Source of the DNA: Albugo candida
Lineage: Eukaryota; Oomycota; Peronosporomycetes; Albuginales; Albuginaceae
Length of the DNA stretch: 28,558 nt
Assembly (NCBI GenBank): GCA_905220665.1
Contig: CAJNAR010000086.1
Coordinates: 1 to 28,558, forward strand
Reading direction: 5' to 3'
The notes below the pieces were generated by a model, which saw only the letters and a program-made list of their open reading frames with translations, did not search any database and was not told where the DNA came from. Below are positions 11,594 to 20,931 of the stretch, piece after piece. Position numbers and translations under genes: made by a program. Every line of letters starts with the position of its first letter. The stretch's first letter is position 1.

Positions 11594-12239
11594 CTATGCA
11601 TGGGATCACATAACAGATCAGCGCATCTTCAAGGGCACAAAGACGCGAACATGGTTACACATTTCTTTTCAAAAGGTGACGTGTTTATGAAAGCTTTCTC
11701 AGAGAACTTGAGACAGATTGCAGAATTTCAGAATGTTCTTATGCAAGTGGTTTCGCAGGGGTCAATACATGACACCCCAAAACTCACGTTTCCTGGTCCC
11801 TAGTGAAAAAGGAAAAACACGATGACTGCAAACTTGGGATGGTTGAGTGGTCTACGATCAACGTTAGGACATGCTGTGTTCAGAACCATGATTCTCCCAC
11901 ATAACAATACTGCATATTGAAGCATTAAACATTTTAGACTATCACACAAAGAATGAATGTGCTCCTGACCAGTCTTGCGAGCTACGACTTCGCTCTTTTT
12001 TTTTTAATTACCTGACAAAAACCAACAGTCGTTTTCTATATGGACGGTAATGAAACAGCATATTCAAGACTTAATGTCCTAACATGTGATAACAAAGGAA
12101 AACAAAGTAGCCAAGTGCAGCAAACTACTTTGCACAATACACTTGCGTAGAGCAGTTATATAGTTAATTGGATTGACTGATGTTTGAGTCTCTATATGAA
12201 ATCTAGAAATAGGTCAGACTCGTTCTATTTTATTTGCAG
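11594..12239 (+). repeat. Unit 15, simple (A 11594-11842; B 11843-12239)
   Basis: Exact 646-bp unit, ttt-cag allele. A has caagggcac, which breaks the AGGTCA-like half-site. B carries the long T-tract with taattacc, plus the gtgcagcaa variant. Confidence 0.95.
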
Positions 12240-13122
12240 CTATGCATGGGATAACATAACAGATCAGCGCATCTTCAAGGTCACAAAGACGCGAACATGG
12301 TTACACATTTCTTTTCAAAAGGTGACGTGTTTATGGAAGCTTTCTCAGAGAACTTGAGACAGATTGCAGAATTTGGAAATATTCTAATGCAAGTGGTTTC
12401 GCTGGGGTCAATACATGACACCCCAAAACTCATGTTTCCTGGTCCCTAGTGAAAAAGGAAAAACATGATGACTGCAAACTTGGGATGGTCGAGTGGAATA
12501 GATTATCGGATCTCCAAGGTCACAAAGACTCGAACATCGTTACACATTTCTTTCCGAAAGGTGACGTGTTTATGGAAGCTTTCTCAGAGAACTTGAGACA
12601 GATTGCAGAATCTGCGAATATTCTAATGCAAGTGGTTAGCTGGGGTCAATACATGACACCCCAAAACTCATGTTTCCTGGTCCCTAGTGAAAAAGGAAAA
12701 CACGATGACTGCAAACTTGGGATGGTTGAGTGGTCTACGATCAACGTTAGGACATGCTGTGTTCAGAACCATGATTCTCCCACATAACAATACTGCATAT
12801 TGAAGCATTAAACATTTTAGACTATCACACAAAGAATGAATGTGCTCCTGACCAGTCTTGCGAGCTACGACTTCGCTCTTTTTTTTTTAATTACCTGACA
12901 AAAACCAACAGTCGTTTTCTATATGGACGGTAATGAAACAGCATATTCAAGACTTAATGTCCTAACATGTGATAACAAAGGAAAACAAAGTAGCCAAGTG
13001 CAACAAACTACTTTGCACAATACACTTGCGTAGAGCAGTTATATTGTTCATTGGCTTGACTGATGTTTGAGTCTCTATACGAAATCTAGAAAAAGGTCAG
13101 ACTCGTTCTATTTTATTTGCAG
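12240..13122 (+). repeat. Unit 16, double (A 12240-12488; A' 12489-12725; B 12726-13122)
   Basis: Exact 883-bp unit. A ends aaacatgatgac, and A' has gactcgaac. The same two variants occur together in units 12 and 18, so these three share recent ancestry. B is beta with the taattacc tract. Confidence 0.95.
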
Positions 13123-13768
13123 CTATGCATGGGATCACATAACAGATCAGCGCATCTTCAAGGTCACAAAGACGCGAACATGGTTACACATTTCTTTTCG
13201 AAAGGTGACGTGTTTATGGAAGCTTTCTCAGAGAACTTGAGACAGATTGCAGAATCTGCGAATATTCTAATGCAAGTGGTTTCGCTGGGGTCAATACATG
13301 ACACCCCAAAACTCATGTTTCCTGGTCCCTAGTGAAAAAGGAAAAACACGATGACTGCAAACTTGGGATGGTTGAGTGGTCTACGATCAACGTTAGGACA
13401 TGCTGTGTTCAGAACCATGATTCTCCCACATAACAATACTGCATATTGAAGCATTAAACATTTTAGACTATCACACAAAGAATGAATGTGCTCCTGACCA
13501 GTCTTGCGAGCTACGACTTCGCTCTTTCTCTTTTATATACCTGACAAAAACCAACAGTCGTTTTCTATATGGACGGTAATGAAACAGCATATTCAAGACT
13601 TAATGTCCTAACATGTGATAACAAAGGAAAACAAAGTAGCCAAGTGCAACAAACTACTTTGCACAATACACTTGCGTAGAGCAGTTATATAGTTAATTGG
13701 ATTGACTGATGTTTGAGTCTCTATATGAAATCTAGAAATAGGTCAGACTCGTTCTATTTTATTTGCAG
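13123..13768 (+). repeat. Unit 17, simple (A 13123-13371; B 13372-13768)
   Basis: Exact 646-bp unit, tct-gcg allele, ttttcgaaagg variant, alpha B haplotype with the standard T-tract. Confidence 0.96.
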
Positions 13769-15125
13769 CTATGCATGGGATAACATAACAGATCAGCGCA
13801 TCTTCAAGGTCACAAAGACGCGAACATGGTTACACATTTCTTTTCAAAAGGTGACGTGTTTATGGAAGCTTTCTCAGAGAACTTGAGACAGATTGCAGAA
13901 TTTGGAAATATTCTAATGCAAGTGGTTTCGCTGGGGTCAATACATGACACCCCAAAACTCATGTTTCCTGGTCCCTAGTGAAAAAGGAAAAACATGATGA
14001 CTGCAAACTTGGGATGGTCGAGTGGAATAGATTATCGGATCTCCAAGGTCACAAAGACTCGAACATCGTTACACATTTCTTTCCGAAAGGTGACGTGTTT
14101 ATGGAAGCTTTCTCAGAGAACTTGAGACAGATTGCAGAATCTGCGAATATTCTAATGCAAGTGGTTAGCTGGGGTCAATACATGACATCTCAAACTCACG
14201 TTTTCTGGTCCCTAGTGAAAAAGGAAAAACACGATGACTGCAAACTTGGGATGGTCGAGTGGAATAGATTATCGGATCTCCAAGGTCACAAAGACTCGAA
14301 CATCGTTACACATTTCTTTCCGAAAGGTGACGTGTTTATGGAAGCTTTCTCAGAGAACTTGAGACAGATTGCAGAATCTGCGAATATTCTAATGCAAGTG
14401 GTTAGCTGGGGTCAATACATGACATCTCAAACTCACGTTTTCTGGTCCCTAGTGAAAAAGGAAAAACACGATGACTGCAAACTTGGGATGGTCGAGTGGA
14501 ATAGATTATCGGATCTCCAAGGTCACAAAGACGCGAACATCGTTACACATTTCTTTCCGAAAGGTGACGTGTTTATGGAAGCTTTCTCAGAGAACTTAAG
14601 ACAGATTGCAGAATCTGCGAATATTCTAATGCAAGTGGTTAGCTGGGGTCAATACATGACATCTCAAACTCACGTTTTCTGGTCCCTAGTGAAAAAGGAA
14701 AAACACGATGACTGCAAACTTGGGATGGTTGAGTGGTCTACGATCAACGTTAGGACATGCTGTGTTCAGAACCATGATTCTCCCACATAACAATACTGCA
14801 TATTGAAGCATTAAACATTTTAGACTATCACACAAAGAATGAATGTGCTCCTGACCAGTCTTGCGAGCTACGACTTCGCTCTTTCTCTTTTATATACCTG
14901 ACAAAAACCAACAGTCGTTTTCTATATGGACGGTAATGAAACAGCATATTCAAGACTTAATGTCCTAACATGTGATAACAAAGGAAAACAAAGTAGCCAA
15001 GTGCAACAAACTACTTTGCACAATACACTTGCGTAGAGCAGTTATATAGTTAATTGGATTGACTGATGTTTGAGTCTCTATACGAAATCTAGAAATAGGT
15101 CAGACTCGTTCTATTTTATTTGCAG
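13769..15125 (+). repeat. Unit 18, quadruple (A 13769-14017; A' 14018, 14255, 14492; B 14729-15125)
   Basis: 1357 bp, the longest unit: A followed by three A' modules of exactly 237 bp each. The first two A' carry gactcgaac and the third gacgcgaac with acttaaga. It closes the alternating part of the array. Confidence 0.97.
14014..14790 (+). CDS. Uncertain ORF of three fused 79-residue repeats (258 aa)
   Basis: Longest ORF in the window. From the ATG of gggatggtcgag, three A' modules are read in one frame with no stop, because each is 237 bp and each uses the gttagctgggg plus tctcaaactc tail. A non-repeat C-terminus of about 20 residues from the start of B (STINVRTCCVQNHDSPT) follows. The open frame extends upstream without an ATG to 13948. 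Within each repeat: NRLSDLQGHKD, a HFFPKGDVFM segment, then an amphipathic helix-like SENLRQIAE..NILMQVV, then a Trp/Lys/Asp-rich linker. I recognise no family, signal peptide or catalytic motif. The copies are nearly identical in DNA, so openness may reflect recent duplication rather than selection. Confidence 0.25.
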   Translation: MVEWNRLSDLQGHKDSNIVTHFFPKGDVFMEAFSENLRQIAESANILMQVVSWGQYMTSQTHVFWSLVKKEKHDDCKLGMVEWNRLSDLQGHKDSNIVTHFFPKGDVFMEAFSENLRQIAESANILMQVVSWGQYMTSQTHVFWSLVKKEKHDDCKLGMVEWNRLSDLQGHKDANIVTHFFPKGDVFMEAFSENLRQIAESANILMQVVSWGQYMTSQTHVFWSLVKKEKHDDCKLGMVEWSTINVRTCCVQNHDSPT

Positions 15126-15770
15126 CTATGCATGGGATAACATAACAGATCAGCGCATCTTCAAGGTCACAAAGACGCGAACATGGTTACACATTTCTTT
15201 TCAAAAGGTGACGTGTTTATGAAAGCTTTCTCAGAGAACTTGAGACAGATTGCAGAATTTCAGAATGTTCTTATGCAAGTGGTTTCGCAGGGGTCAATAC
15301 ATGACACCCCAAAACTCACGTTTCCTGGTCCCTAGTGAAAAAGGAAAACACGATGACTGCAAACTTGGGATGGTTGAGTGGTCTACGATCAACGCTAGGA
15401 CATGCTGTGTTCAGAACCATGATTCTCCCACATAACAATACTGCATATTGAAGCATTAAACATTTTAGACTATCACACAAAGAATGAATGTGCTCCTGAC
15501 CAGTCTTGCGAGCTACGACTTCGCTCTTTTTTTTTTAATTACCTGACAAAAACCAACAGTCGTTTTCTATATGGACGGTAATGAAACAGCATATTCAAGA
15601 CTTAATGTCCTAACATGTGATAACAAAGGAAAACAAAGTAGCCAAGTGCAGCAAACTACTTTGCACAATACACTTGCGTAGAGCAGTTATATAGTTAATT
15701 GGATTGACTGATGTTTGAGTCTCTATATGAAATCTAGAAATAGGTCAGACTCGTTCTATTTTATTTGCAG
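15126..15770 (+). repeat. Unit 19, simple (A 15126-15373; B 15374-15770)
   Basis: 645 bp; first of nine successive units without A'. ttt-cag allele and gcagggg tail. B has aacgctagg, the taattacc tract and gtgcagcaa. Confidence 0.95.
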
Positions 15771-16414
15771 CTATGCATGGGATCACATAAAGATCAGCGC
15801 ATCTTCAAGGTCACAAAGACGCGAACATGGTTACACATTTCTTTCCGAAAGGTGACGTGTTTATGGAAGCTTTCTCAGAGAACTTGAGACAGATTGCAGA
15901 ATTTGGAAATATTCTAATGCAAGTGGTTTCGCTGGGGTCAATACATGACATCTCATAACTCACGTTTCCTGGTCCCTAGTGAAAAGGAAAAACACGATGA
16001 CTGCAAACTTGGGATGGTTGAGTGGTCTACGATCAACGTTAGGACATGCTGTGTTCAGAACCATGATTCTCCCACATAACAATACTGCATATTGAAGCAT
16101 TAAACATTTAAGACTATCACACAAAGAATGAATGTGCTCCTGACCAGTCTTGCGAGCTACGACTTCGCTCTTTCTCTTTTATATACCTGACAAAAACCAA
16201 CAGTCGTTTTCTATATGGACGGTAATGAAACAGCATATTCAAGACTTAATGTCCTAACATGTGATAACAAAGGAAAACAAAGTAGCCAAGTGCAACAAAC
16301 TACTTTGCACAATACACTTGCGTAGAGCAGTTATATAGTTAATTGGATTGACTGATGTTTGAGTCTCTATATGAAATCTAGAAATAGGTCAGACTCGTTC
16401 TATTTTATTTGCAG
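15771..16414 (+). repeat. Unit 20, simple (A 15771-16017; B 16018-16414)
   Basis: 644 bp. A lost bases in cataaagatc and in gtgaaaagg, and has the tctcataactc tail. Confidence 0.95.
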
Positions 16415-17060
16415 CTATGCATGGGATAACATAACAGATCAGCGCATCTTCAAGGTCACAAAGACGCGAACATGGTTACACATTTCTTTTCAAAAGGTGA
16501 CGTGTTTATGAAAGCTTTCTCAGAGAACTTGAGACAGATTGCAGAATCTGCGAATATTTTAATGCAAGTGGTTTCGCTGGGGTCAATACATGACACCCCA
16601 AAACTCACGTTTCCTGGTCCCTAGTGAAAAAGGAAAAACACGATGACTGCAAACTTGGGATGGTTGAGTGGTCTACGATCAACGTTAGGACATGCTGTGT
16701 TCAGAACCATGATTCTCCCACGTAACAATACTGCATATTGAAGCATTAAACATTTTAGACTATCACACAAAGAATGAATGTGCTCCTGACCAGTCTTGCG
16801 AGCTACGACTTCGCTCTTTTTTTTTTAATTACCTGACAAAAACCAACAGTCGTTTTCTATATGGACGGTAATGAAACAGCATATTCAAGACTTAATGTCC
16901 TAACATGTGATAACAAAGGAAAACAAAGTAGCCAAGTGCAACAAACTACTTTGCACAATACACTTGCGTAGAGCAGTTATATAGTTAATTGGATTGACTG
17001 ATGTTTGAGTCTCTATATGAAATCTAGAAATAGGTCAGACTCGTTCTATTTTATTTGCAG
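16415..17060 (+). repeat. Unit 21, simple (A 16415-16663; B 16664-17060)
   Basis: Exact 646-bp unit; tct-gcg allele with aatatttta; B has cccacgtaac and the taattacc tract. Confidence 0.95.
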
Positions 17061-17705
17061 CTATGCATGGGATCACATAACAGATCAGCGCATCTTCAAG
17101 GTCACAAAGACGCGAACATGGTTACACATTTCTTTTCAAAAGGTGACGTGTTTATGAAAGCTTTCTCAGAGAACTTGAGACAGATTGCAGAATTTCAGAA
17201 TGTTCTTATGCAAGTGGTTTCGCTGGGGTCAATACATGACACCCCAAAACTCATGTTTCCTGGTCCCTAGTGAAAAAGGAAAACACGATGACTGCAAACT
17301 TGGGATGGTTGAGTGGTCTACGATCAACGTTAGGACATGCTGTGTTCAGAACCATGATTCTCCCACATAACAATACTGCATATTGAAGCATTAAACATTT
17401 TAGACTATCACACAAAGAATGAATGTGCTCCTGACCAGTCTTGCGAGCTACGACTTCGCTCTTTTTTTTTTAATTACCTGACAAAAACCAACAGTCGTTT
17501 TCTATATGGACGGTAATGAAACAGCATATTCAAGACTTAATGTCCTAACATGTGATAACAAAGGAAAACAAAGTAGCCAAGTGCAGCAAACTACTTTGCA
17601 CAATACACTTGCGTAGAGCAGTTATATAGTTAATTGGATTGACTGATGTTTGAGTCTCTATATGAAATCTAGAAATAGGTCAGACTCGTTCTATTTTATT
17701 TGCAG
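17061..17705 (+). repeat. Unit 22, simple (A 17061-17308; B 17309-17705)
   Basis: 645 bp; ttt-cag allele but with a tttcgctgggg tail, a recombinant of two A types; B has the taattacc tract and gtgcagcaa. Confidence 0.95.
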
Positions 17706-18348
17706 CTATGCATGGGATAACATAAGATCAGCGCATCTTCAAGGTCACAAAGACGCGAACATGGTTACACATTTCTTTTCAAAAGGTGACGTGTTTATGG
17801 AAGCTTTCTCAGAGAACTTGAGACAGATTGCAGAATTTCAGAATGTTCTTATGCAAGTGGTTAGCTGGGGTCAATACATGACATCTCATAACTCACGTTT
17901 CCTGGTCCCTAGTGAAAAAGGAAAAACACGATGACTGCAAACTTGGGATGGTTGAGTGGTCTACGATCAACGCTAGGACATGCTGTGTTCAGAACCATGA
18001 TTCTCCCACATAACAATACTGCATATTGAAGCATTAAACATTTTAGACTATCACACAAAGAATGAATGTGCTCCTGACCAGTCTTGCGAGCTACGACTTC
18101 GCTCTTTCTCTTTTATATACCTGACAAAAACCAACAGTCGTTTTCTATATGGACGGTAATGAAACAGCATATTCAAGACTTAATGTCCTAACATGTGATA
18201 ACAAAGGAAAACAAAGTAGCCAAGTGCAACAAACTACTTTGCACAATACACTTGCGTAGAGCAGTTATATAGTTAATTGGATTGACTGATGTTTGAGTCT
18301 CTATATGAAATCTAGAAATAGGTCAGACTCGTTCTATTTTATTTGCAG
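17706..18348 (+). repeat. Unit 23, simple (A 17706-17951; B 17952-18348)
   Basis: 643 bp. A lost three bases in cataagatc, keeping frame, and joins the ttt-cag allele to the gttagctgggg and tctcataactc tail. Confidence 0.95.
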
Positions 18349-18994
18349 CTATGCATGGGATCACATAACAGATCAGCGCATCTTCAAGGTCACAAAGACG
18401 CGAACATGGTTACACATTTCTTTTCGAAAGGTGACGTGTTTATGGAAGCTTTCTCAGAGAACTTGAGACAGATTGCAGAATTTGGAAATATTCTAATGCA
18501 AGTGGTTTCGCTGGGGTCAATACATGACATCTCATAACTCACGTTTCCTGGTCCCTAGTGAAAAAGGAAAAACACGATGACTGCAAACTTGGGATGGTTG
18601 AGTGGTCTACGATCAACGTTAGGACATGCTGTGTTCAGAACCATGATTCTCCCACATAACAATACTGCATATTGAAGCATTAAACATTTTAGACTATCAC
18701 ACAAAGAATGAATGTGCTCCTGACCAGTCTTGCGAGCTACGACTTCGCTCTTTCTCTTTTATATACCTGACAAAAACCAACAGTCGTTTTCTATATGGAC
18801 GGTAATGAAACAGCATATTCAAGACTTAATGTCCTAACATGTGATAACAAAGGAAAACAAAGTAGCCAAGTGCAACAAACTACTTTGCACAATACACTTG
18901 CGTAGAGCAGTTATATAGTTAATTGGATTGACTAATGTTTGAGTCTCTATACGAAATCTAGAAAAAGGTCAGACTCGTTCTATTTTATTTGCAG
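18349..18994 (+). repeat. Unit 24, simple (A 18349-18597; B 18598-18994)
   Basis: Exact 646-bp unit; ttt-gga allele, ttttcgaaagg, tctcataactc tail. B has gactaatg then tacgaaatctag. Confidence 0.96.
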
Positions 18995-19240
18995 CTATGC
19001 ATGGGATAACATAACAGATCAGCGCATCTTCAAGGTCACAAAGACGCGAACATGGTTACACATTTCTTTTCAAAAGGTGACGTGTTTATGGAAGCTTTCT
19101 CAGAGAACTTGAGACAGATTGCAGAATTTGGAAATATTCTAATGCAAGTGGTTTCGCTGGGGTCAATACATGACACCCCAAAACTCATGTTTCCTGGTCC
19201 CTAGTGAAAAAGGAAAAACACGATGACTGCAAACTTGGGA

Positions 19241-19288
19241 TGGTTGAGTGGTCTACGATCAACGTTAGGACATGCTGTGTTCAGAACC
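19241..19288 (+). promoter_or_regulatory. Pol III-type A-box/B-box-like pair (reference copy)
   Basis: tggttgagtgg at 19241-19251 fits the tRNA A-box pattern TRGYNNANNNG and resembles the 5' part of type II tRNAs. gttcagaacc at 19279-19288 matches 7 of 10 positions of GTTCGAATCC. The spacing (27 bases between them) is near that of tRNA-type promoters. The same pair occurs in most units at the A/B or A'/B junction. The A' start (tggtcgagtgg) also fits the A-box but has no B-box after it. No tRNA cloverleaf forms. Inferred only. Confidence 0.22.
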
Positions 19289-19402
19289 ATGATTCTCCCA
19301 CATAACAATACTGCATATTGAAGCATTAAACATTTTAGACTATCACACAAAGAATGAATGTGCTCCTGACCAGTCTTGCGAGCTACGACTTCGCTCTTTC
19401 TC

Positions 19403-19406
19403 TTTT
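19403..19406 (+). terminator. Oligo-T possible Pol III terminator (reference copy)
   Basis: TTTT lies about 115 bases after the B-box-like motif. In other units this run grows to nine or more T (for example near 1036, 8065, 22452). It would end a transcript of about 160-170 nt if the upstream pair is a real promoter. Confidence 0.15.
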
Positions 19407-19411
19407 ATATA
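19406..19411 (+). promoter_or_regulatory. TATA-like motif upstream of the B mini-ORF (reference copy)
   Basis: tatata followed by cctgac, 35 bases before the ATG at 19441. A Pol II start about 30 bases downstream would fall almost on that ATG. Units with the taattacc allele lack it, so it is not kept in all units. Confidence 0.18.
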
Positions 19412-19440
19412 CCTGACAAAAACCAACAGTCGTTTTCTAT

Positions 19441-19551
19441 ATGGACGGTAATGAAACAGCATATTCAAGACTTAATGTCCTAACATGTGATAACAAAGGA
19501 AAACAAAGTAGCCAAGTGCAACAAACTACTTTGCACAATACACTTGCGTAG
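19441..19551 (+). other. Recurring 36-residue ORF in module B (reference copy)
   Basis: ATG-initiated frame beginning MDGNETAYSRLNVLTC and ending TLHNTLA before TAG; an in-frame stop (tga of cctgac) lies 24 bases upstream of the ATG. It recurs in most B modules with few changes (D2N and T6P in units 0 and 6). The frame is phase-compatible with A if spliced at caa/gtgcaa to the tttgcag end, but that donor is weak. No homology is recognised; it may be chance. Confidence 0.15.
19505..19536 (+). other. Overlapping inverted repeats in module B (reference copy)
   Basis: Two mutually exclusive hairpins: aaagtag (19505-19511) with ctacttt (19526-19532), and gtgcaa (19516-19521) with ttgcac (19531-19536). 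They could act as alternative RNA folds. Almost all units keep both; unit 3 breaks the first (agaagcc). Confidence 0.4.
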
Positions 19552-19620
19552 AGCAGTTATATAGTTAATTGGATTGACTGATGTTTGAGTCTCTATACGA
19601 AATCTAGAAAAAGGTCAGAC

Positions 19621-19640
19621 TCGTTCTATTTTATTTGCAG
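19621..19640 (+). promoter_or_regulatory. Splice-acceptor-like end of module B (reference copy)
   Basis: A T-rich tract ending in tttgcag lies exactly at the boundary where the open frame of A starts. It fits a 3' splice site, and the frame of A is open right up to it. It is kept in nearly all units; unit 1 lost most of the tract by deletion. Inference from motif and position only. Confidence 0.3.
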
Positions 19641-19675
19641 CTATGCATGGGATCACATAACAGATCAGCGCATCT

Positions 19676-19684
19676 TCAAGGTCA
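19676..19684 (+). promoter_or_regulatory. TCAAGGTCA half-site in module A (reference copy)
   Basis: Exact match to the extended monomer site known for NR5A/FTZ-F1 and ERR-type nuclear receptors (YCAAGGTCA). A modules carry tcaaggtca and A' modules ccaaggtca, both within the pattern; about four of 56 modules are broken (near 2888, 9468, 11632, 27717). Meaningful only if the host is an animal. It lies in the ORF, so chance is the simpler explanation. Confidence 0.2.
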
Positions 19685-19803
19685 CAAAGACGCGAACATG
19701 GTTACACATTTCTTTTCAAAAGGTGACGTGTTTATGGAAGCTTTCTCAGAGAACTTGAGACAGATTGCAGAATTTGGAAATATTCTAATGCAAGTGGTTT
19801 CGC

Positions 19804-19826
19804 TGGGGTCAATACATGACACCCCA
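19804..19826 (+). other. tggggt/acccca inverted repeat in the A tail (reference copy)
   Basis: Six-base stem with an 11-base loop. Present only in modules with the acacccc tail; the tctcaaactc and tctcataactc tails lack it. The segment is also where reading frames diverge between module types. Confidence 0.4.
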
Positions 19827-20286
19827 AAACTCATGTTTCCTGGTCCCTAGTGAAAAAGGAAAAACACGATGACTGCAAACTTGGGATGGTTGAGTGGTCT
19901 ACGATCAACGTTAGGACATGCTGTGTTCAGAACCATGATTCTCCCACATAACAATACTGCATATTGAAGCATTAAACATTTTAGACTATCACACAAAGAA
20001 TGAATGTGCTCCTGACCAGTCTTGCGAGCTACGACTTCGCTCTTTCTCTTTTATATATCTGACAAAAACCAACAGTCGTTTTCTATATGGACGGTAATGA
20101 AACAGCATATTCAAGACTTAATGTCCTAACATGTGATAACAAAGGAAAACAAAGTAGCCAAGTGCAACAAACTACTTTGCACAATACACTTGCGTAGAGC
20201 AGTTATATAGTTAATTGGATTGACTGATGTTTGAGTCTCTATATGAAATCTAGAAATAGGTCAGACTCGTTCTATTTTATTTGCAG

Positions 20287-20931
20287 CTATGCATGGGATC
20301 ACATAACAGATCAGCGCATCTTCAAGGTCACAAAGACGCGAACATGGTTACACATTTCTTTTCAAAAGGTGACGTGTTTATGGAAGCTTTCTCAGAGAAC
20401 TTGAGACAGATTGCAGAATTTGGAAATATTCTAATGCAAGTGGTTTCGCTGGGGTCAATACATGACACCCCAAAACTCATGTTTCCTGGTCCCTAGTGAA
20501 AAAGGAAAACACGATGACTGCAAACTTGGGATGGTTGAGTGGTCTACGATCAACGTTAGGACATGCTGTGTTCAGAACCATGATTCTCCCACATAACAAT
20601 ACTGCATATTGAAGCATTAAACATTTTAGACTATCACACAAAGAATGAATGTGCTCCTGACCAGTCTTGCGAGCTACGACTTCGCTCTTTCTCTTTTATA
20701 TACCTGACAAAAACCAACAGTCGTTTTCTATATGGACGGTAATGAAACAGCATATTCAAGACTTAATGTCCTAACATGTGATAACAAAGGAAAACAAAGT
20801 AGCCAAGTGCAACAAACTACTTTGCACAATACACTTGCGTAGAGCAGTTATATAGTTAATTGGATTGACTGATGTTTGAGTCTCTATATGAAATCTAGAA
20901 ATAGGTCAGACTCGTTCTATTTTATTTGCAG
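20287..20931 (+). repeat. Unit 27, simple (A 20287-20534; B 20535-20931)
   Basis: 645 bp; as unit 26 but with the shorter A-run ggaaaacac. Last of the nine simple units. Confidence 0.97.

Larger units (their letters stand above)
18995..19640 (+). repeat. Unit 25, simple, near consensus (A 18995-19243; B 19244-19640)
   Basis: Exact 646-bp unit without private indels; used here as the reference for the motif features in B. Standard T-tract and TATA-like motif, complete 36-residue ORF, intact tttgcag end. Confidence 0.97.
19647..19850 (+). other. Exon-like ORF of a simple unit (67 codons, reference copy)
   Basis: Frame from the first ATG (atggga) to the tag of ccctag. In simple units with the tttcgctgggg tail, the ORF always ends here as LGSIHDTPKL.FPGP, whereas the gttagctgggg plus tctcaaactc tail reads on into the next module. 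Recurs with small changes in most simple units. Not a recognised protein; shown once as the type example. Confidence 0.2.
19641..20286 (+). repeat. Unit 26, simple (A 19641-19889; B 19890-20286)
   Basis: Exact 646-bp unit with ttt-gga allele, near identical to units 25 and 27. B has tatatatctgac for tatatacctgac. Confidence 0.97.

Noticed and set aside
19230..19300. A real tRNA gene at the module/B junction
   Set aside because: The A-box-like part fits, but no anticodon arm, T-arm or acceptor stem pairs properly; gttcagaac has no room for a loop.
19505..19536. H-type pseudoknot from the interleaved arms in B
   Set aside because: The order of arms fits, but there is no loop left to cross the 7-bp stem, so the fold is sterically unlikely.
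19441..19551. Spliced-leader RNA gene (gacg/gtaatg donor after a TATA-like motif)
   Set aside because: No Sm-binding site or SL-type stem-loops are visible downstream, and no known leader sequence is recognised.
19635..19850. TTG start giving MQLCMGS in simple units, and GTG start giving MKKEKHDD in A' ORFs
   Set aside because: These rely on bacterial alternative starts. The array looks eukaryotic and no ribosome-binding site context is evident; the TTG falls on the acceptor-like tttgcag.
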